Part shown: positions 47,215 through 57,860 of the stretch, in pieces
Position numbering within the stretch: the stretch's first letter is position 1
Layout: the number at the start of each line of letters is the position of its first letter
Assembly: GCA_963576475.1 (NCBI GenBank)
Contig: OY754981.1
Span: forward strand, 15,322,716-15,386,715
Source: Molanna angustata
Lineage: Eukaryota; Arthropoda; Insecta; Trichoptera; Molannidae
Length of the DNA: 64,000 nt
Reading direction: 5' to 3'
Notes under the pieces: model-generated
The model's input: only the letters and a program-made list of their open reading frames with translations
Database searches by the model: none
What the model was told of the DNA's origin: nothing
Translations under genes and position numbers: made by a program

Positions 47215-48090
47215 ACTAGGGAGGGGAAGAGAAAGGAGAGAAGAGAGACTAGGAGGACAGGACAGAGAGATTTGGTTGCGCATCACCTTCAGAACATCAT
47301 GTCTAAATCTATAATATTTCGCGTTGAATATGTCTATCTCAGCTGAAAATGTATTGTTATATTGGCTGCATATGCGTGTAATTGTGGAAATATGAAAATC
47401 TATAGCGATAAACGATGAGGAAACATGAAAATCAAAGCGATGGTAGTTTTGATATAAATATTATACTTAGTACGATATATTCTTTATTTATTATATTTAC
47501 ATACCTTTTATTACTTTTACCATATTGGAAGAATGATTTTAGTTTTATCGAAAACGAGTGATCATCATCACATACGTGGAGTAATGAGTCGACACAATCC
47601 TGTTTTTTTATTATTAATTTTTATATGCGGTGATAAAACACGGATTCGCAAGGCGTGACGGGTGTGCGAATTATTATTAGCTACAAAGTATTTGTCGTTT
47701 GGTAAGAAATCATATCGATTTAATGGACTTTAAAATCCGCTATTAAATATTTTATTGGAATTCCTACTTTGATGACTGAGATATCTTTTTAACAATCACA
47801 CTTAGTGAGACAATCTCTCTTGCTAAAGGTATTATTGAAACGAACAGTTGGCCAAAGAATGGGAGATAGCTCATATTGAACGAGAGAAGGGATTTATATA
47901 GAATCTCAAGATTGATATACACAAACATTCTTGAATTTCTTCATCTCAGATATCAAGTTTTTTATTTTTTCCATTTTTTTAAATTTAAATATCTGGACTC
48001 CTAGATGCTCAAATTTGATCAAATAAAAAAGTGAGTCTTCAGTCGTCTCAGGGAAGATACCTGAAAGTCTCAGGGAAGATACCTGGTGAT
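47215..48090. other. intronic DNA with a purine-rich patch
   Basis: AGAGAAGAGAGACTAGGAGG (47238) followed by a GCGCATCACC word is echoed at 48785-48825 (GAGATTAGGAGGATAGG). Otherwise nothing recognised. Confidence 0.4.
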
Positions 48091-48095
48091 AGGAC

Positions 48096-48683
48096 TAGTG
48101 ATGAGCAAACCTTGGTCTTGTAAGTCTTGCAGGTCATATTTTTATTATTTTTCTTTTCAAATGCAATAATTACTGTGAAATATAACAAAAACTGGGATGT
48201 GGATGGCTAAATAGTTAATACTCTTCCTAAATCCTTTATTTTTTATATTTATTATACCTGTATTAAAAAAAAAAAATTTGCAATTGTTAGATAATTTACG
48301 TACTTAGTTTAAACTATTTAAAAGAACCTTTAAAAGGTTTATAACTTGTTAATATAATTATATCTATTGTAAATTCACATTGTAAACTATTGGTTTAATA
48401 AAATCAATAAAAAAAACATCCATTTATAGTATTATGTCGATAGTACATATTATGTCGTATGATAGTATTATGTCGATAGTCGTATGATAGTATTATGTCA
48501 TATTATGTCGTATGGTAGTATTATGTATATCGTTATGATAGTATTATGTCGATAGTGCTTAAATAATTTATCACTTGGTGTTGCAGAGCCTGTGGTATTG
48601 ATCTTCTAGCGAAACGTGCGGTGTTTGGTCTTGCCATGTTGCGCAAAACAAGACCAAGATTGCAAGACTTTTGTTCATCACTA
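48096..48683. mobile_element. non-autonomous hAT-type element with target duplication
   Basis: Left end TAGTGATGAGCAAA and right end TTTGTTCATCACTA are inverted repeats; further in, TTGGTCTTG and CAAGACCAA are also mirrored. Flanks are GATAGGAC (48088-48095) and CATAGGAC (48684-48691): 7 of 8 bases identical, the 8-bp duplication of hAT transposons. The interior holds a TAGTATTATGTCGATAG mini-repeat (48425-48560). 588 bp, no transposase. Confidence 0.8.
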
Positions 48684-48799
48684 CATAGGACTAACGTTTC
48701 AGTTCATTTTTAGTTTGGGTATATTTATACAATTCTCTGGAAATAACAGGTAATAAACATTCACACTCATTCACAGATAAGAGATTAGGAGGATAGGAT

Positions 48800-48985
48800 A
48801 GAGGGATATATTAATAGCGTATCACCGTCAGTTCACCAAAGTGAACCATGCAATGAGGTTCACCACCCATTCTGAATGTAGTGCCTTTATTGGTGAGACG
48901 AGACTGTTGTGTGTCGAAGCACGCATGTATCGTTCTTTACTTCTTTTACTGTCGCTGGTTACTTCACTTGGTGATGGTATGAATG
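48800..48985 (-). repeat. dispersed repeat family B, copy 3
   Basis: Reverse complement shows ATACCATCACC, GTAACCAGCGACAG and CATTCAGAATGGGTGGTGAA, as at 39895. Confidence 0.65.
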
Positions 48986-49091
48986 AATGAATAATCGTTG
49001 TGTGCATTCATGTCTCCGAATGACTACAGCACGTTCGACGGAACGTTCGATTTCGCACTTCATTCGGAAGTATAGGTACAATTGTACCAAA

Positions 49092-49118
49092 TTATTTATT
49101 TATTTATTTATTTACTTA
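49092..49118. repeat. (TTTA)n
   Basis: About five TTTA units. Confidence 0.8.
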
Positions 49119-49260
49119 TAAAGGCGCATCAACAGAAATCCAGCTTATAACTTTCATGTCAAAATATTTGTTTTTATCTATGAGTATGCTGGACTTCCAA
49201 TAATGGATGCACACAACATTAATAAATTTCATGAGCTATTATTAAATTAAAGCATTAATT

Positions 49261-49643
<383 letters not shown>

Positions 49644-49653
49644 CTTCCTCGGT

Positions 49654-52239
49654 TTAACCGATTGTTGATGGAGAAAGTTTATTGTTAATGAGTCGGCTTT
49701 GTGCACGTGTTATTATTTGTTTGTCAGTGGATTTTTCCGGTACTGGGGTTTTTTCTGTATTTGATGCTAGGGTATTTATTATTGTTGTTGGATTAAATGT
49801 TTTATGATCTAAAATATTTAACCATGTCGGAGAAATTCTTATAGCGTCATTTCTGGTGTTCATATTATTGGTGTGTTTAAATATCTCAATTGCCTCTCTA
49901 TATATTCGTTGTGGTTCGGATCTCAAGTTTGCTATAGTGGATGTATTTTTGAAATCTATTGTGTGGCCTTCATTTAAAACATGTTGTACTATTGATGATG
50001 TTATCTTTTTGTTTTTGACGTCTACTTTGTGTTCTGCCACTCGTGAAGAAATTTTGCGATTGGAGCGACCGATATATACTTTATCACACGAATTACACGG
50101 AATTTTGTACACTCCGTGTGATTCGAGTGGAACTGAGTCTTTTGGGTTGCGTAAGAAGGTGGATATTTTATTTTCTGTCTTAAAAATTGTTTTTATATTG
50201 TTCTTCTTGAGGAGGCGGCTTAGTTTGTCTGTTGTACCTTTAATATATGGCAGGAATGCTATTGACGTTGGTTTAGGTTCTGTTTTCTTAATATTTTTAT
50301 TATTATAACGTCTAATGGATTGATCAATGCGTGACTTAGAGAAACCATTCGACATGAGAGCATTTTTAAGACTGTTTAGTTCGTTATTAATGTTATTTGT
50401 ATCTGATAATCTGAAGGACCGGGTTACTAGCGTGTTTATTACTGAGGATAATTGAGCAGGGCTATGGTTGGACTTAGCGTTTAAATATCTGTCGGTATGG
50501 GTAGGCTTTCTGTAAACCGTGTGACCGAGTGTACCGTCGTCATTTTTGATTACAAGGACATCCAGGAAAGGCAGGCAATTATTTTCCTCGACCTCCATAG
50601 TGAACTGAATATCGGTGTGGAAACTATTAATGTAATTAAGAAATTCGTTCAGTTTATCGCCACCGTGAGGCCAAATTACAAAAATGTCGTCGACATATCT
50701 CCGCCATAAAAGTGGTTTTAGATCAGTATCGTTTAAAATATTAATTTCTAAGAAGGTCATAAAAATATTGGCAATAACCGGACTAAGTGATGAGCCCATC
50801 GGGGCTCCTTCTGTTTGTTTGTAAATTTTGTCTTCGAACTGAAAATAAGTGTTATTTAAACAATGGTCGATTAAATTTATGACATCATTAGATAATTTCA
50901 ACTTAGTTTTCAATAATTCTATTGATTCTTTAATGGGAATCTTAGTAAATAATGACACTACATCAAAGCTTACCAAAGTGTCATCTTTATTTATTTTATA
51001 GTTTGACAATATGTTTATAAAATGTTCCGAGTTTTTAACGTAAGAGTCTGATTTTTCTACATGGGGCTGTAGTTCTTTGGCAAGATATTTGGCAAGTGAT
51101 TGGAGTGGAGAACCGTATGAGCTAACTATGGGTCTAAGGGGTACTTCTGCTTTATGTATCTTGGGTAGGCCGTATATTTTTGGTACTCGCGATGACTTTT
51201 CTCGTGGGATAAGTTGTTTTTTAAGTTCAGAGTCGAATTTAGTAGCCATGATTTTAGATTTGGTGGTCTTTTTTAAGTATGTGGTGGGGTCAGATTTATT
51301 TTCTTTGTAAATTGGATCTGAGAGAATATCACGCATTTTGGATATATACTCATCGGAGTTCATTAAAACGGTCGCGTTTCCTTTATCTGCTGGCAAAACA
51401 ATTAAATCTCGATTAGATTTTAATGCCTTAAGGGCTTTAAATTCTTCAGAGGACATATTTCTTATGGGATCGCGGGCTTTTCTCATGATATGGCATGCTT
51501 CTTGACGGATAGTTTCAGCTAGTTTTTCAGGTAATTTAGAGATAGCAGTTTCAACACCAGTTACGATCTCTTCTTTAGGTATTTGATAGGGGACAACGCC
51601 GAAATTAAATCCTTTCATTAAAACCGAGACGGTGGCATTATCGAGTGACTGGTTAGTAAGATTATGGATAATTTTATTTGAATCTAGATTTGGAGGGTTA
51701 TACGTTGGTATGCTACGTTGTAGGGTTTCGTATTTGTTTATTTGTCGTTTTGTTGTTAATTGTGAATCGACTTCAACGCGTTGTGTCACTAAATTTTCGA
51801 ATATATTCCAGAGCAAAGGGTGAAATAAATTTGACAATTTTAAATGTAGCGATAAAATATTTTGACTGACCTTGTTTAAACTGAAGCGGACGTTGTGGAT
51901 TTCATCCCGGATGAGAGCAAGGCTGGCCTTATTCAGGATTCTAGTAGATGAACAACGGTTTTGTGCACGTGGTTTTAACTTGAACGCGATAGGTATTATA
52001 TTTGTATCACGACACCGACGTAAAAAAGATAAATCACATAACAATTTAGCGCGTTTAGACTGTAACTTCTCGTATGTTTTACTCAACCGAAAATTGTCCT
52101 CCCCGTAGAGGTATATTATGTTAACTTTAAGGTTTTCACGGGTATAAGATGCAAAACAACTTTTTGGGTAAACCCGTGTAGGATAGTCCTGAGAAGGACT
52201 GTTTGTCGCCTGACGTTTCGCCCGAATAACACCGGGCAT
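49654..52239 (-). CDS. Penelope-like reverse transcriptase with GIY-YIG endonuclease
   Basis: 861-residue uninterrupted ORF. An N-terminal Penelope region carries PADKGNATVLM (about 283-293). The RT follows: VPKIYGLPKIHK (352-363), motif A FDVVSLF (Asp426), motif B GAPMGSSLSP (478-487), motif C YVDD (515-518). The GIY-YIG nuclease has GVYKIPC (709-715), YIGRSNR (722-728), SRVAEH (732-737) and Glu782 in YREAIEIF. It would nick target DNA and copy the element RNA there. The ATG at 52239 lies in the upstream terminal repeat, inside the hammerhead-like stem; the first 29 residues are translated terminal repeat, so the true start may be later. Stop at 49654. No catalytic residue appears missing. 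Confidence 0.93.
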   Translation of the reverse strand: MPGVIRAKRQATNSPSQDYPTRVYPKSCFASYTRENLKVNIIYLYGEDNFRLSKTYEKLQSKRAKLLCDLSFLRRCRDTNIIPIAFKLKPRAQNRCSSTRILNKASLALIRDEIHNVRFSLNKVSQNILSLHLKLSNLFHPLLWNIFENLVTQRVEVDSQLTTKRQINKYETLQRSIPTYNPPNLDSNKIIHNLTNQSLDNATVSVLMKGFNFGVVPYQIPKEEIVTGVETAISKLPEKLAETIRQEACHIMRKARDPIRNMSSEEFKALKALKSNRDLIVLPADKGNATVLMNSDEYISKMRDILSDPIYKENKSDPTTYLKKTTKSKIMATKFDSELKKQLIPREKSSRVPKIYGLPKIHKAEVPLRPIVSSYGSPLQSLAKYLAKELQPHVEKSDSYVKNSEHFINILSNYKINKDDTLVSFDVVSLFTKIPIKESIELLKTKLKLSNDVINLIDHCLNNTYFQFEDKIYKQTEGAPMGSSLSPVIANIFMTFLEINILNDTDLKPLLWRRYVDDIFVIWPHGGDKLNEFLNYINSFHTDIQFTMEVEENNCLPFLDVLVIKNDDGTLGHTVYRKPTHTDRYLNAKSNHSPAQLSSVINTLVTRSFRLSDTNNINNELNSLKNALMSNGFSKSRIDQSIRRYNNKNIKKTEPKPTSIAFLPYIKGTTDKLSRLLKKNNIKTIFKTENKISTFLRNPKDSVPLESHGVYKIPCNSCDKVYIGRSNRKISSRVAEHKVDVKNKKITSSIVQHVLNEGHTIDFKNTSTIANLRSEPQRIYREAIEIFKHTNNMNTRNDAIRISPTWLNILDHKTFNPTTIINTLASNTEKTPVPEKSTDKQIITRAQSRLINNKLSPSTIG

Positions 52240-52387
52240 TTTCGAAAGCCGCCTTAACGTTACCTACTCGAAAAGAACGAACGCGCGCGAAACACGACCG
52301 CTCTCAACGAGAGCTCTACGCTAAGTGAGAAGCGCCTGTCTATAGCGGACGGAGTTAGGGCGGAGGGGGGGGTGCCCTCCTCTCCCC
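52150..52387 (-). repeat. Penelope-like 5' terminal repeat
   Basis: Identical to 49406-49643; contains the start of the long ORF and the same hammerhead-like fold (52210-52247). Confidence 0.95.
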
Positions 52388-52615
52388 GTCCGCTATAGAC
52401 AGGCGCTTCTCACTTAGCGTAGAGCTCTCGTTGAGAGCGGTCGTGTTTCGCGCGCGTTCGTTCTTTTCGAGTAGGTAACGTTAAGGCGGCTTTCGAAAAT
52501 GCCCGGTGTTATTCGGGCGAAACGTCAGGCGACAAACAGTCCTTCTCAGGACTATCCTACACGGGTTTACCCAAAAAGTTGTTTTGCATCTTATACCCGT
52601 GAAAACCTTAAAGTT

Positions 52616-52618
<3 letters not shown>
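52388..52618 (+). repeat. inverted extra copy of the Penelope-like 5' end
   Basis: Exact reverse complement of 52120-52350, so it also includes about 30 bases of the coding region. Ends at GTTAAC next to (AT)n. The 64-codon frame 52499-52693 is the mirrored start of the RT ORF. Confidence 0.95.

Positions 52619-52670
<52 letters not shown>
52619..52670. repeat. (AT)n microsatellite, right of the Penelope-like element
   Basis: About 25 dinucleotides, between the Penelope-like element and the LINE 3' end (GGATGTAG on the minus strand). It may be the LINE's own 3' tail. Confidence 0.95.
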
Positions 52671-52807
52671 TACATCCATTAAACAACAATTAGACATTTT
52701 AAGAAACAGTAAAAAATGAAAAAAAAATCCTTAACAGAACATGCAATAGCATTCAAACATCAAGTAAATTTTAATTTCAATTTAAATTTAAATTTCACGG
52801 AGACATT

Positions 52808-55684
52808 CTAAACCAACAGGCGTAACTTAACTTTTTTCTTAAAAGCAGACAGCGAATCGGCAAACACGTCAAGATCAGGATACTCCCTTGTCACCTCATT
52901 ATACTGTCTACACATTCTCGGTATAGGACTGTAATACATAAAGCTAGTACGAAGCATGCTGACATGAAAGGTATTGGCAAATCTCAACGATCTTCTAGGA
53001 ATGTTAAATTGTATGTATTGTAAAAGTCTCGAATCTATGATACCATTAACAATTTTGTGAAGTATAGAAAAGTCATGTATTTGTCGTCTAGTCTCGAGTT
53101 TAGTAGTTCCGAAATAGTCTAAACGTTCATCGTAAGTCCTCAACCTATTACACAGCCCTGCTCTATTTGTGATGACTCTTAAAAAATATTTTTGGACATA
53201 TTCTATCGGGTCGATGTCAACTCCATAGTGAGGACTCCAAACACATGAGTTGTATTCAAGTATGCTCTGCACCAGTGAACGGAACAGGGTGATCAGACTT
53301 TCATTTCTCTTGAAAGGTTTTGCTGTTCTCAAGACGAACCCTGCTGTTCGTCTTGCGCGAGCCACAATGTCGTCTATATGACACTTGAACGTCAGTCCAG
53401 AGTCAAATATTACCCCAAGATCCCGTATTGAGTCAACCCTTTTCAATGGAATATTGCCCAGCTTATAGTCGAAATGAATTGTTGTGCGTTTTCTGGAGAA
53501 TCCTATAATTAAACATTTTTCGACGTTTAATTCCATTTTATTGGATTCGCACCACGTGTTGATAGCATCAAGGTTGGATTGTAATTGTAGACAGTCATTG
53601 AAGTTATTAATGTTCTTAAAGATCTTTAGGTCGTCTGCGTATAACAAACAATCACAACTAAGGATGGCCGGGAGATCATTTATGAAAATATTAAACAATA
53701 ATGGGCCTAAGTGGGAACCCTGGGGGACACCCGACGTTACAGTGGAAGGCGAAGACTCAAAACCATTCACACATACAGTCTGGATTCTTCCACTTATGTA
53801 GGATTTCAGCCATCCTAGAAGATTGCCGTGAATTCCTGTCGCTTCTAACTTTTTATAGAGTATACCATGATCAACCTTATCAAACGCCTTACGGAAATCA
53901 GTATAGATTGTGTCTACCTGTTTGCGTCCACCAACAGTCAACTTAAGATAGTCAACATATTCCAGCAGGTTACTCGTTGTAGAACGCCCATTGATGAAAC
54001 CATGTTGGGACGGACTGAGTAGCTGTTTGAAGTGATTAAGTATTCGACCGTATACTAGAGACTCAAATATCTTACCAAAGCTTGATAGAAGACTTATTGG
54101 GCGATAATTAGAAATATCTTCTCTATCGCCAGATTTATAAATTGGCGTTATGTTAGCCATCTTCCAGAGTTCAGGAAATTCCCCAGTTAACAGAGATTTG
54201 TCGTAAATAATATGCAAAGGCCTGGCAAGATGATCGGCACACTTTTTTATGAATGATGGTGGGATTTTATCAGGTCCCGGTCCCTTGTTGGGATCGAGGT
54301 TAAGCATCTTGTCACGTACTTCCTTCTCGGACAAGCTAACAGAAAAGATAGAGTAACTAATCTCGTATGATTGGTTTGGGAGTACTACGTCAGCCTCCGT
54401 CGACGTATTAATACCAAAAACAGATGAAAAATACTTTGAAAATAATTCCACAATTTCATGACCATTAGATGAAGATACATTGCTTAAGTGCATTACACGA
54501 GGAATCGCTTGTGAGCTTTTCTTAGATTTAATAAACCCCCAAAAACTTTTCATGTTACTCTTTATTGAGTCCTCAACATTAGCGATGTATGATCTATAGC
54601 ATTCTCTTATAAGTCTTTTAGATCTGGATCTCAATAAAGAGAAGGTGTTATAATCTATGAGATTACCAAAACGTTTGAATCTATGGTGAAACTTATCCTT
54701 CTCCCTTAGAACTCTGATCAGAGCACCACTGAACCAATTGGGATAAGCTCTCGATGTCCGTCTATATATTGGTGTATGTTTGTCAATTATCTCCCAGATA
54801 TTGTTATAAAAGTATTCCACACAATGGTTTATGTCCATGCCCGTTAGTACATTCCAGTCAATGAGTGACAATTCTTTAATACATTCGTTATAGTCAGTTT
54901 TGTTAAAATTATATTTCAAAGAGTCAGGGTCTGTACGCAGGCACCTACCCCGACCAACTCTAACCTCGATTTCAAGAGGAGGGTGATAATCATCGACCAT
55001 GACCAATGGCTGGGCTGCTTTAACGGTAATTGTCTTGATATCACTCAAAACCAAATCAAGAGTTCTGGAACTGGCGTTCAAAACACCATTGAATTGAAAT
55101 AAACCCGACGAGGAAATAAAATCAAGGAAAGACGATACCTTGAGGCTAGCAGAGCCCGTCGGTGATAGAAGTTCTGGTCGAGGTGTCCATGATATGCTGG
55201 GTAAATTAAAGTCGCCGACTAAAATGTTATAAGTATTGGAATTGGTATTAATGCAAATTGTGTTTACCTTGTCATGGAATGACTTGAGCCTTTCAGACGA
55301 CTCATCAGGTGGCAAATACACCAAGCCCAGGTTAAATGATATACTGTCCGTTTCAGAAAGCTTTAGACAAATCCAAAGATCATTAACACAGGTCTGCCAA
55401 TCGCGTCTCTGAACAACAAAAAGATCCTTTCTGACAGCGATCAATACTCCACCTCCTATACGCTTATCAGAAGTTTCTATTGAGCGATCTCGTCTAAAAA
55501 CATTGTACCTTTCATCAATTAGCTCGCTATCGGAAATATGTTGGTTCAGCCATGTCTCCGTGAGGCATATAACATCATAGCAATTATTCAAAACTTCCAA
55601 CATAAACTCCTGCAATTTGTTCTTGATACTTCTAACATTCTGATAGTAAATCGAGATTGCCATAAAAAAAGAAAAATTGTTCAA
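52808..55684 (-). CDS. LINE ORF2: endonuclease-reverse transcriptase
   Basis: 958 residues, intact. N-terminal APE-like endonuclease: YYQNVRSIKNK (Asn16), LTETWL (Glu43), VGDFNLP (Asp158, Asn160), TLDLVLSD, and DDYHPPLEI (His234). RT: NKGPGPDKIPP (467-476), NYRPISLLSSFGKIFE, motif A YTDFRKAFDKVDH (594-606), motif B SGVPQGSHLGPLLFNIFINDL split around 651-671, motif C LLYADDLKIF (YADD 682-685), then thumb DLGVIFDSGLTF and SILEYNSCVWSPHYG. The enzyme nicks the target and primes reverse transcription of its own RNA. The ATG at 55684 lies inside the end of the middle frame; MAISIYYQNV at residue 8 could also start it. Confidence 0.95.
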   Translation of the reverse strand: MNNFSFFMAISIYYQNVRSIKNKLQEFMLEVLNNCYDVICLTETWLNQHISDSELIDERYNVFRRDRSIETSDKRIGGGVLIAVRKDLFVVQRRDWQTCVNDLWICLKLSETDSISFNLGLVYLPPDESSERLKSFHDKVNTICINTNSNTYNILVGDFNLPSISWTPRPELLSPTGSASLKVSSFLDFISSSGLFQFNGVLNASSRTLDLVLSDIKTITVKAAQPLVMVDDYHPPLEIEVRVGRGRCLRTDPDSLKYNFNKTDYNECIKELSLIDWNVLTGMDINHCVEYFYNNIWEIIDKHTPIYRRTSRAYPNWFSGALIRVLREKDKFHHRFKRFGNLIDYNTFSLLRSRSKRLIRECYRSYIANVEDSIKSNMKSFWGFIKSKKSSQAIPRVMHLSNVSSSNGHEIVELFSKYFSSVFGINTSTEADVVLPNQSYEISYSIFSVSLSEKEVRDKMLNLDPNKGPGPDKIPPSFIKKCADHLARPLHIIYDKSLLTGEFPELWKMANITPIYKSGDREDISNYRPISLLSSFGKIFESLVYGRILNHFKQLLSPSQHGFINGRSTTSNLLEYVDYLKLTVGGRKQVDTIYTDFRKAFDKVDHGILYKKLEATGIHGNLLGWLKSYISGRIQTVCVNGFESSPSTVTSGVPQGSHLGPLLFNIFINDLPAILSCDCLLYADDLKIFKNINNFNDCLQLQSNLDAINTWCESNKMELNVEKCLIIGFSRKRTTIHFDYKLGNIPLKRVDSIRDLGVIFDSGLTFKCHIDDIVARARRTAGFVLRTAKPFKRNESLITLFRSLVQSILEYNSCVWSPHYGVDIDPIEYVQKYFLRVITNRAGLCNRLRTYDERLDYFGTTKLETRRQIHDFSILHKIVNGIIDSRLLQYIQFNIPRRSLRFANTFHVSMLRTSFMYYSPIPRMCRQYNEVTREYPDLDVFADSLSAFKKKVKLRLLV

Positions 55685-56732
55685 AATAATACATGCATAA
55701 AATTGTCAAAAGAAAAGATGAACGAAATTTTAACGATAAAACAAATAAAATATATTTGAAATCACAAGAAACTAAACAATCAAGAATTGCTGAAGGTAAA
55801 GAATTGCAGGAGTAAGAATCGGATTTATTCCAAGAAAAAAGTACTAGTATGAAATTAGTAAAGCTTGCCATTACAAAGACCATGCATATAGATTCAAAAT
55901 CTTTAAAACCTACCGGCAATTGCTCAAATTTTAAATCAATTAGGTACGAAGAAGAAAATACATATTGTATAAATTCATTAAAATGTGTTGCAAACAAAAC
56001 AAATTTGAAGTCTGTTGAAGATAACATCTCATCGTTCAAATCCCTGAAACTTGTTGAAAACAATGCCAAGCAAAAAATCGCAAAAGTTCGATGAAAAAAA
56101 TATATGATTAAATTTATAAAGCCTGCCGTAAAAAAGACAGTACATATACAGTGAAAGCCATCAAAACCAGCCGATAACGGCATGTACCTTATTAAATTCT
56201 TCAAGTACGATGGAGCAAATACACTTTGTACAGAAACTACATGTTGTATAAAGCTATTAAAGTCCGCTGCAGATAAAATAAAATAAAACATATTCAAAAT
56301 CACAAGAAAAATGTTGAGACAGTGCATTTTTGAAATTATTGAAATTAACTGGTAATAAACTATAGTAAAAATGATGGAAAAGCGTACTAAACAGCACAAG
56401 CTTATAAATTTGTTAAAATCTGTTAAACACAGAACACACTCACATGCAAGATTACAAAAATGCATAAGTTTGAAAACATGAAAATACGTTGCAAATGCAA
56501 TATATTTAAGATCACATAAGACTGTTGAGAGCATTACTTTTATAAAGTTGTTAAAATCTATTGAATGCAAACGACAGTCAAGATCGTTAAAGTCTGATTC
56601 CGATGAGAAAAGTGTATGCATATTATTATTATTAAAAACCTTTGATAAATAGTATGATTTACTCAAGATCATTAAAAACTGATGAGAACAGCACCTGTTT
56701 GAATTGAATAGAGTCTGAAGTTGAAATGACAT
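55632..56732 (-). CDS. extra open frame between LINE ORF1 and ORF2, unknown
   Basis: 366 codons without stop. It starts 18 bp after the ORF1 stop and overlaps the first 53 bp of ORF2 in another frame. The predicted protein is Phe/Leu/Ile/Cys-rich with many hydrophobic stretches and carries internal repeats: IDFNNFIK, TDFNKFIS, ADFNSFIQ, HFNEFIQY, and the longer pair GFDGFHCICTVFFTAGFINL / GFKDFESICMVFVMASFTNF. I recognise no known domain. The strand is T-rich, which lowers stop frequency, so this may be a non-coding repeat array (plus-strand words like TTGTTAAAATCTGTTGAA recur). ORF1-ORF2 gaps of this size are unusual. Confidence 0.4.
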   Translation of the reverse strand: MSFQLQTLFNSNRCCSHQFLMILSKSYYLSKVFNNNNMHTLFSSESDFNDLDCRLHSIDFNNFIKVMLSTVLCDLKYIAFATYFHVFKLMHFCNLACECVLCLTDFNKFISLCCLVRFSIIFTIVYYQLISIISKMHCLNIFLVILNMFYFILSAADFNSFIQHVVSVQSVFAPSYLKNLIRYMPLSAGFDGFHCICTVFFTAGFINLIIYFFHRTFAIFCLALFSTSFRDLNDEMLSSTDFKFVLFATHFNEFIQYVFSSSYLIDLKFEQLPVGFKDFESICMVFVMASFTNFILVLFSWNKSDSYSCNSLPSAILDCLVSCDFKYILFVLSLKFRSSFLLTILCMYYFEQFFFFYGNLDLLSEC

Positions 56733-56750
56733 AGAAGAGAAAGTAAAAAG

Positions 56751-57860
56751 CTATTGTGTACCAGGCTCAGTCGGGATAAGCCTACTAAGAGTCTCTTTAC
56801 TAGAAACAAGAATTGGTGGGGACGTATCATTTTTTCTAATGAATACTCTTCCCTGCTTCAACCAAAAGTACTTGTATCCATGTTCCCTGGCGAATTTCCG
56901 GGTGGCCGCGTGAATTTCTCTATTGAAGGAAGAAAGATGCTCTTGCACATATATAGGTTGCGGACGTCCTGCCAGGCCCATGTGTCCCGTGTTTAATTTC
57001 CCATTAGGAGCAGAGCTTTTTTTATTGAAATCTCTCACTTTTGAGAGCAGATTATTTCTCAACTTGCTATTTTGCAAGGTTAATATTATTGTCCTTGGTC
57101 TGTCCCTATTCTGACCGGATAGAGGTCGCACTCTGTGACACGATACTATGCCATCATCATGCATCTCCAAACCAATTGAAAGATACATGCCGTTTACCAT
57201 AGTAAATAAATCCTCGTCCCGGTGCTCAGGGACCATGTGAATCTCCACGTTGTTGTTCCTCATAGTCTGCTCAATTTCGTTAACTCTTTGCTTAAGCTCA
57301 TTTTTCTCCTCCTTGAGTTTTATGTTTTCTTGTGTGAGGTTACAAATTGTTCGAGTGTTCAATGCGCAGGCTTCATTGAGTCTGTCATATTCGTTTGATA
57401 TGTATTCCAAAGAAGATTTCACTTCGTCCAATGCGTTCAGTCGTTCCCGAATTCTAGCCATCTCCTCCGTTATAGCTCGCTTAACTAGTTCCTCGAATTT
57501 CGTCACGAGATCTTTTGTAAAGGCATCGAGTCTAGAGTTAATGTATGATACAGTGAGATCCTCAGCTGAGTCAGCGGATACACTTTGAGCTGTCAACGAT
57601 GAGACGGATGAAGCTCTCAATCTAGTAGCCGGGTTGATGATAGATGATTTTTCTGCGGGAGGAGTGGATGAGGTTGAAGCTGATCTTGGATCCTTCGTCT
57701 TACATTTCAAACACTTCCAATGTGCACGAGAAATCATTGACATTTTTTTGAAGTTACCAGCCGTCGTATCCATACAAGAGAAGTGGAATGTTTCGTAACA
57801 GCGTGAACACTTCAGGCATTTTGATGGACTCAAATCATTAGAGCACTGACAACACTTCAT
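56751..57860 (-). CDS. LINE ORF1: PHD-finger, coiled-coil RNA-binding protein
   Basis: 369 residues. Residues 3-54 form a Cys/His zinc finger of PHD type (CCQCSNDLSPSKCLKCSRC, then FHFSCMD and HWKCLKCK). About 60-105 is Ser/Thr-rich. About 110-205 is a long coiled coil (ITEEMARIRERLNALDEVKS, LTQENIKLKEEKNELKQRVN). About 208-350 is a C-terminal domain with VEIHMVPEHRDEDL, CHRVRPLSGQNRDRPRTIIL, KVRDFNK and IYVQEHLSSFNREIHAATRK, resembling the FP-type/RRM-like ORF1 domain shared with baculovirus FP25K. Expected role: nucleic-acid chaperone coating LINE RNA. ATG at 57860 gives the complete zinc finger; no stops. Lies upstream of the middle frame and ORF2 on the same strand. Confidence 0.88.
   Translation of the reverse strand: MKCCQCSNDLSPSKCLKCSRCYETFHFSCMDTTAGNFKKMSMISRAHWKCLKCKTKDPRSASTSSTPPAEKSSIINPATRLRASSVSSLTAQSVSADSAEDLTVSYINSRLDAFTKDLVTKFEELVKRAITEEMARIRERLNALDEVKSSLEYISNEYDRLNEACALNTRTICNLTQENIKLKEEKNELKQRVNEIEQTMRNNNVEIHMVPEHRDEDLFTMVNGMYLSIGLEMHDDGIVSCHRVRPLSGQNRDRPRTIILTLQNSKLRNNLLSKVRDFNKKSSAPNGKLNTGHMGLAGRPQPIYVQEHLSSFNREIHAATRKFAREHGYKYFWLKQGRVFIRKNDTSPPILVSSKETLSRLIPTEPGTQ

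Noticed and set aside
47030..47314. 94-codon frame rich in Thr-His
   Set aside because: Translation of the (CA)n microsatellite.
55849..56094. Plus-strand 81-codon frame (LKSVEDN-like words)
   Set aside because: Antisense to the repetitive middle frame of the LINE; shorter and without context.
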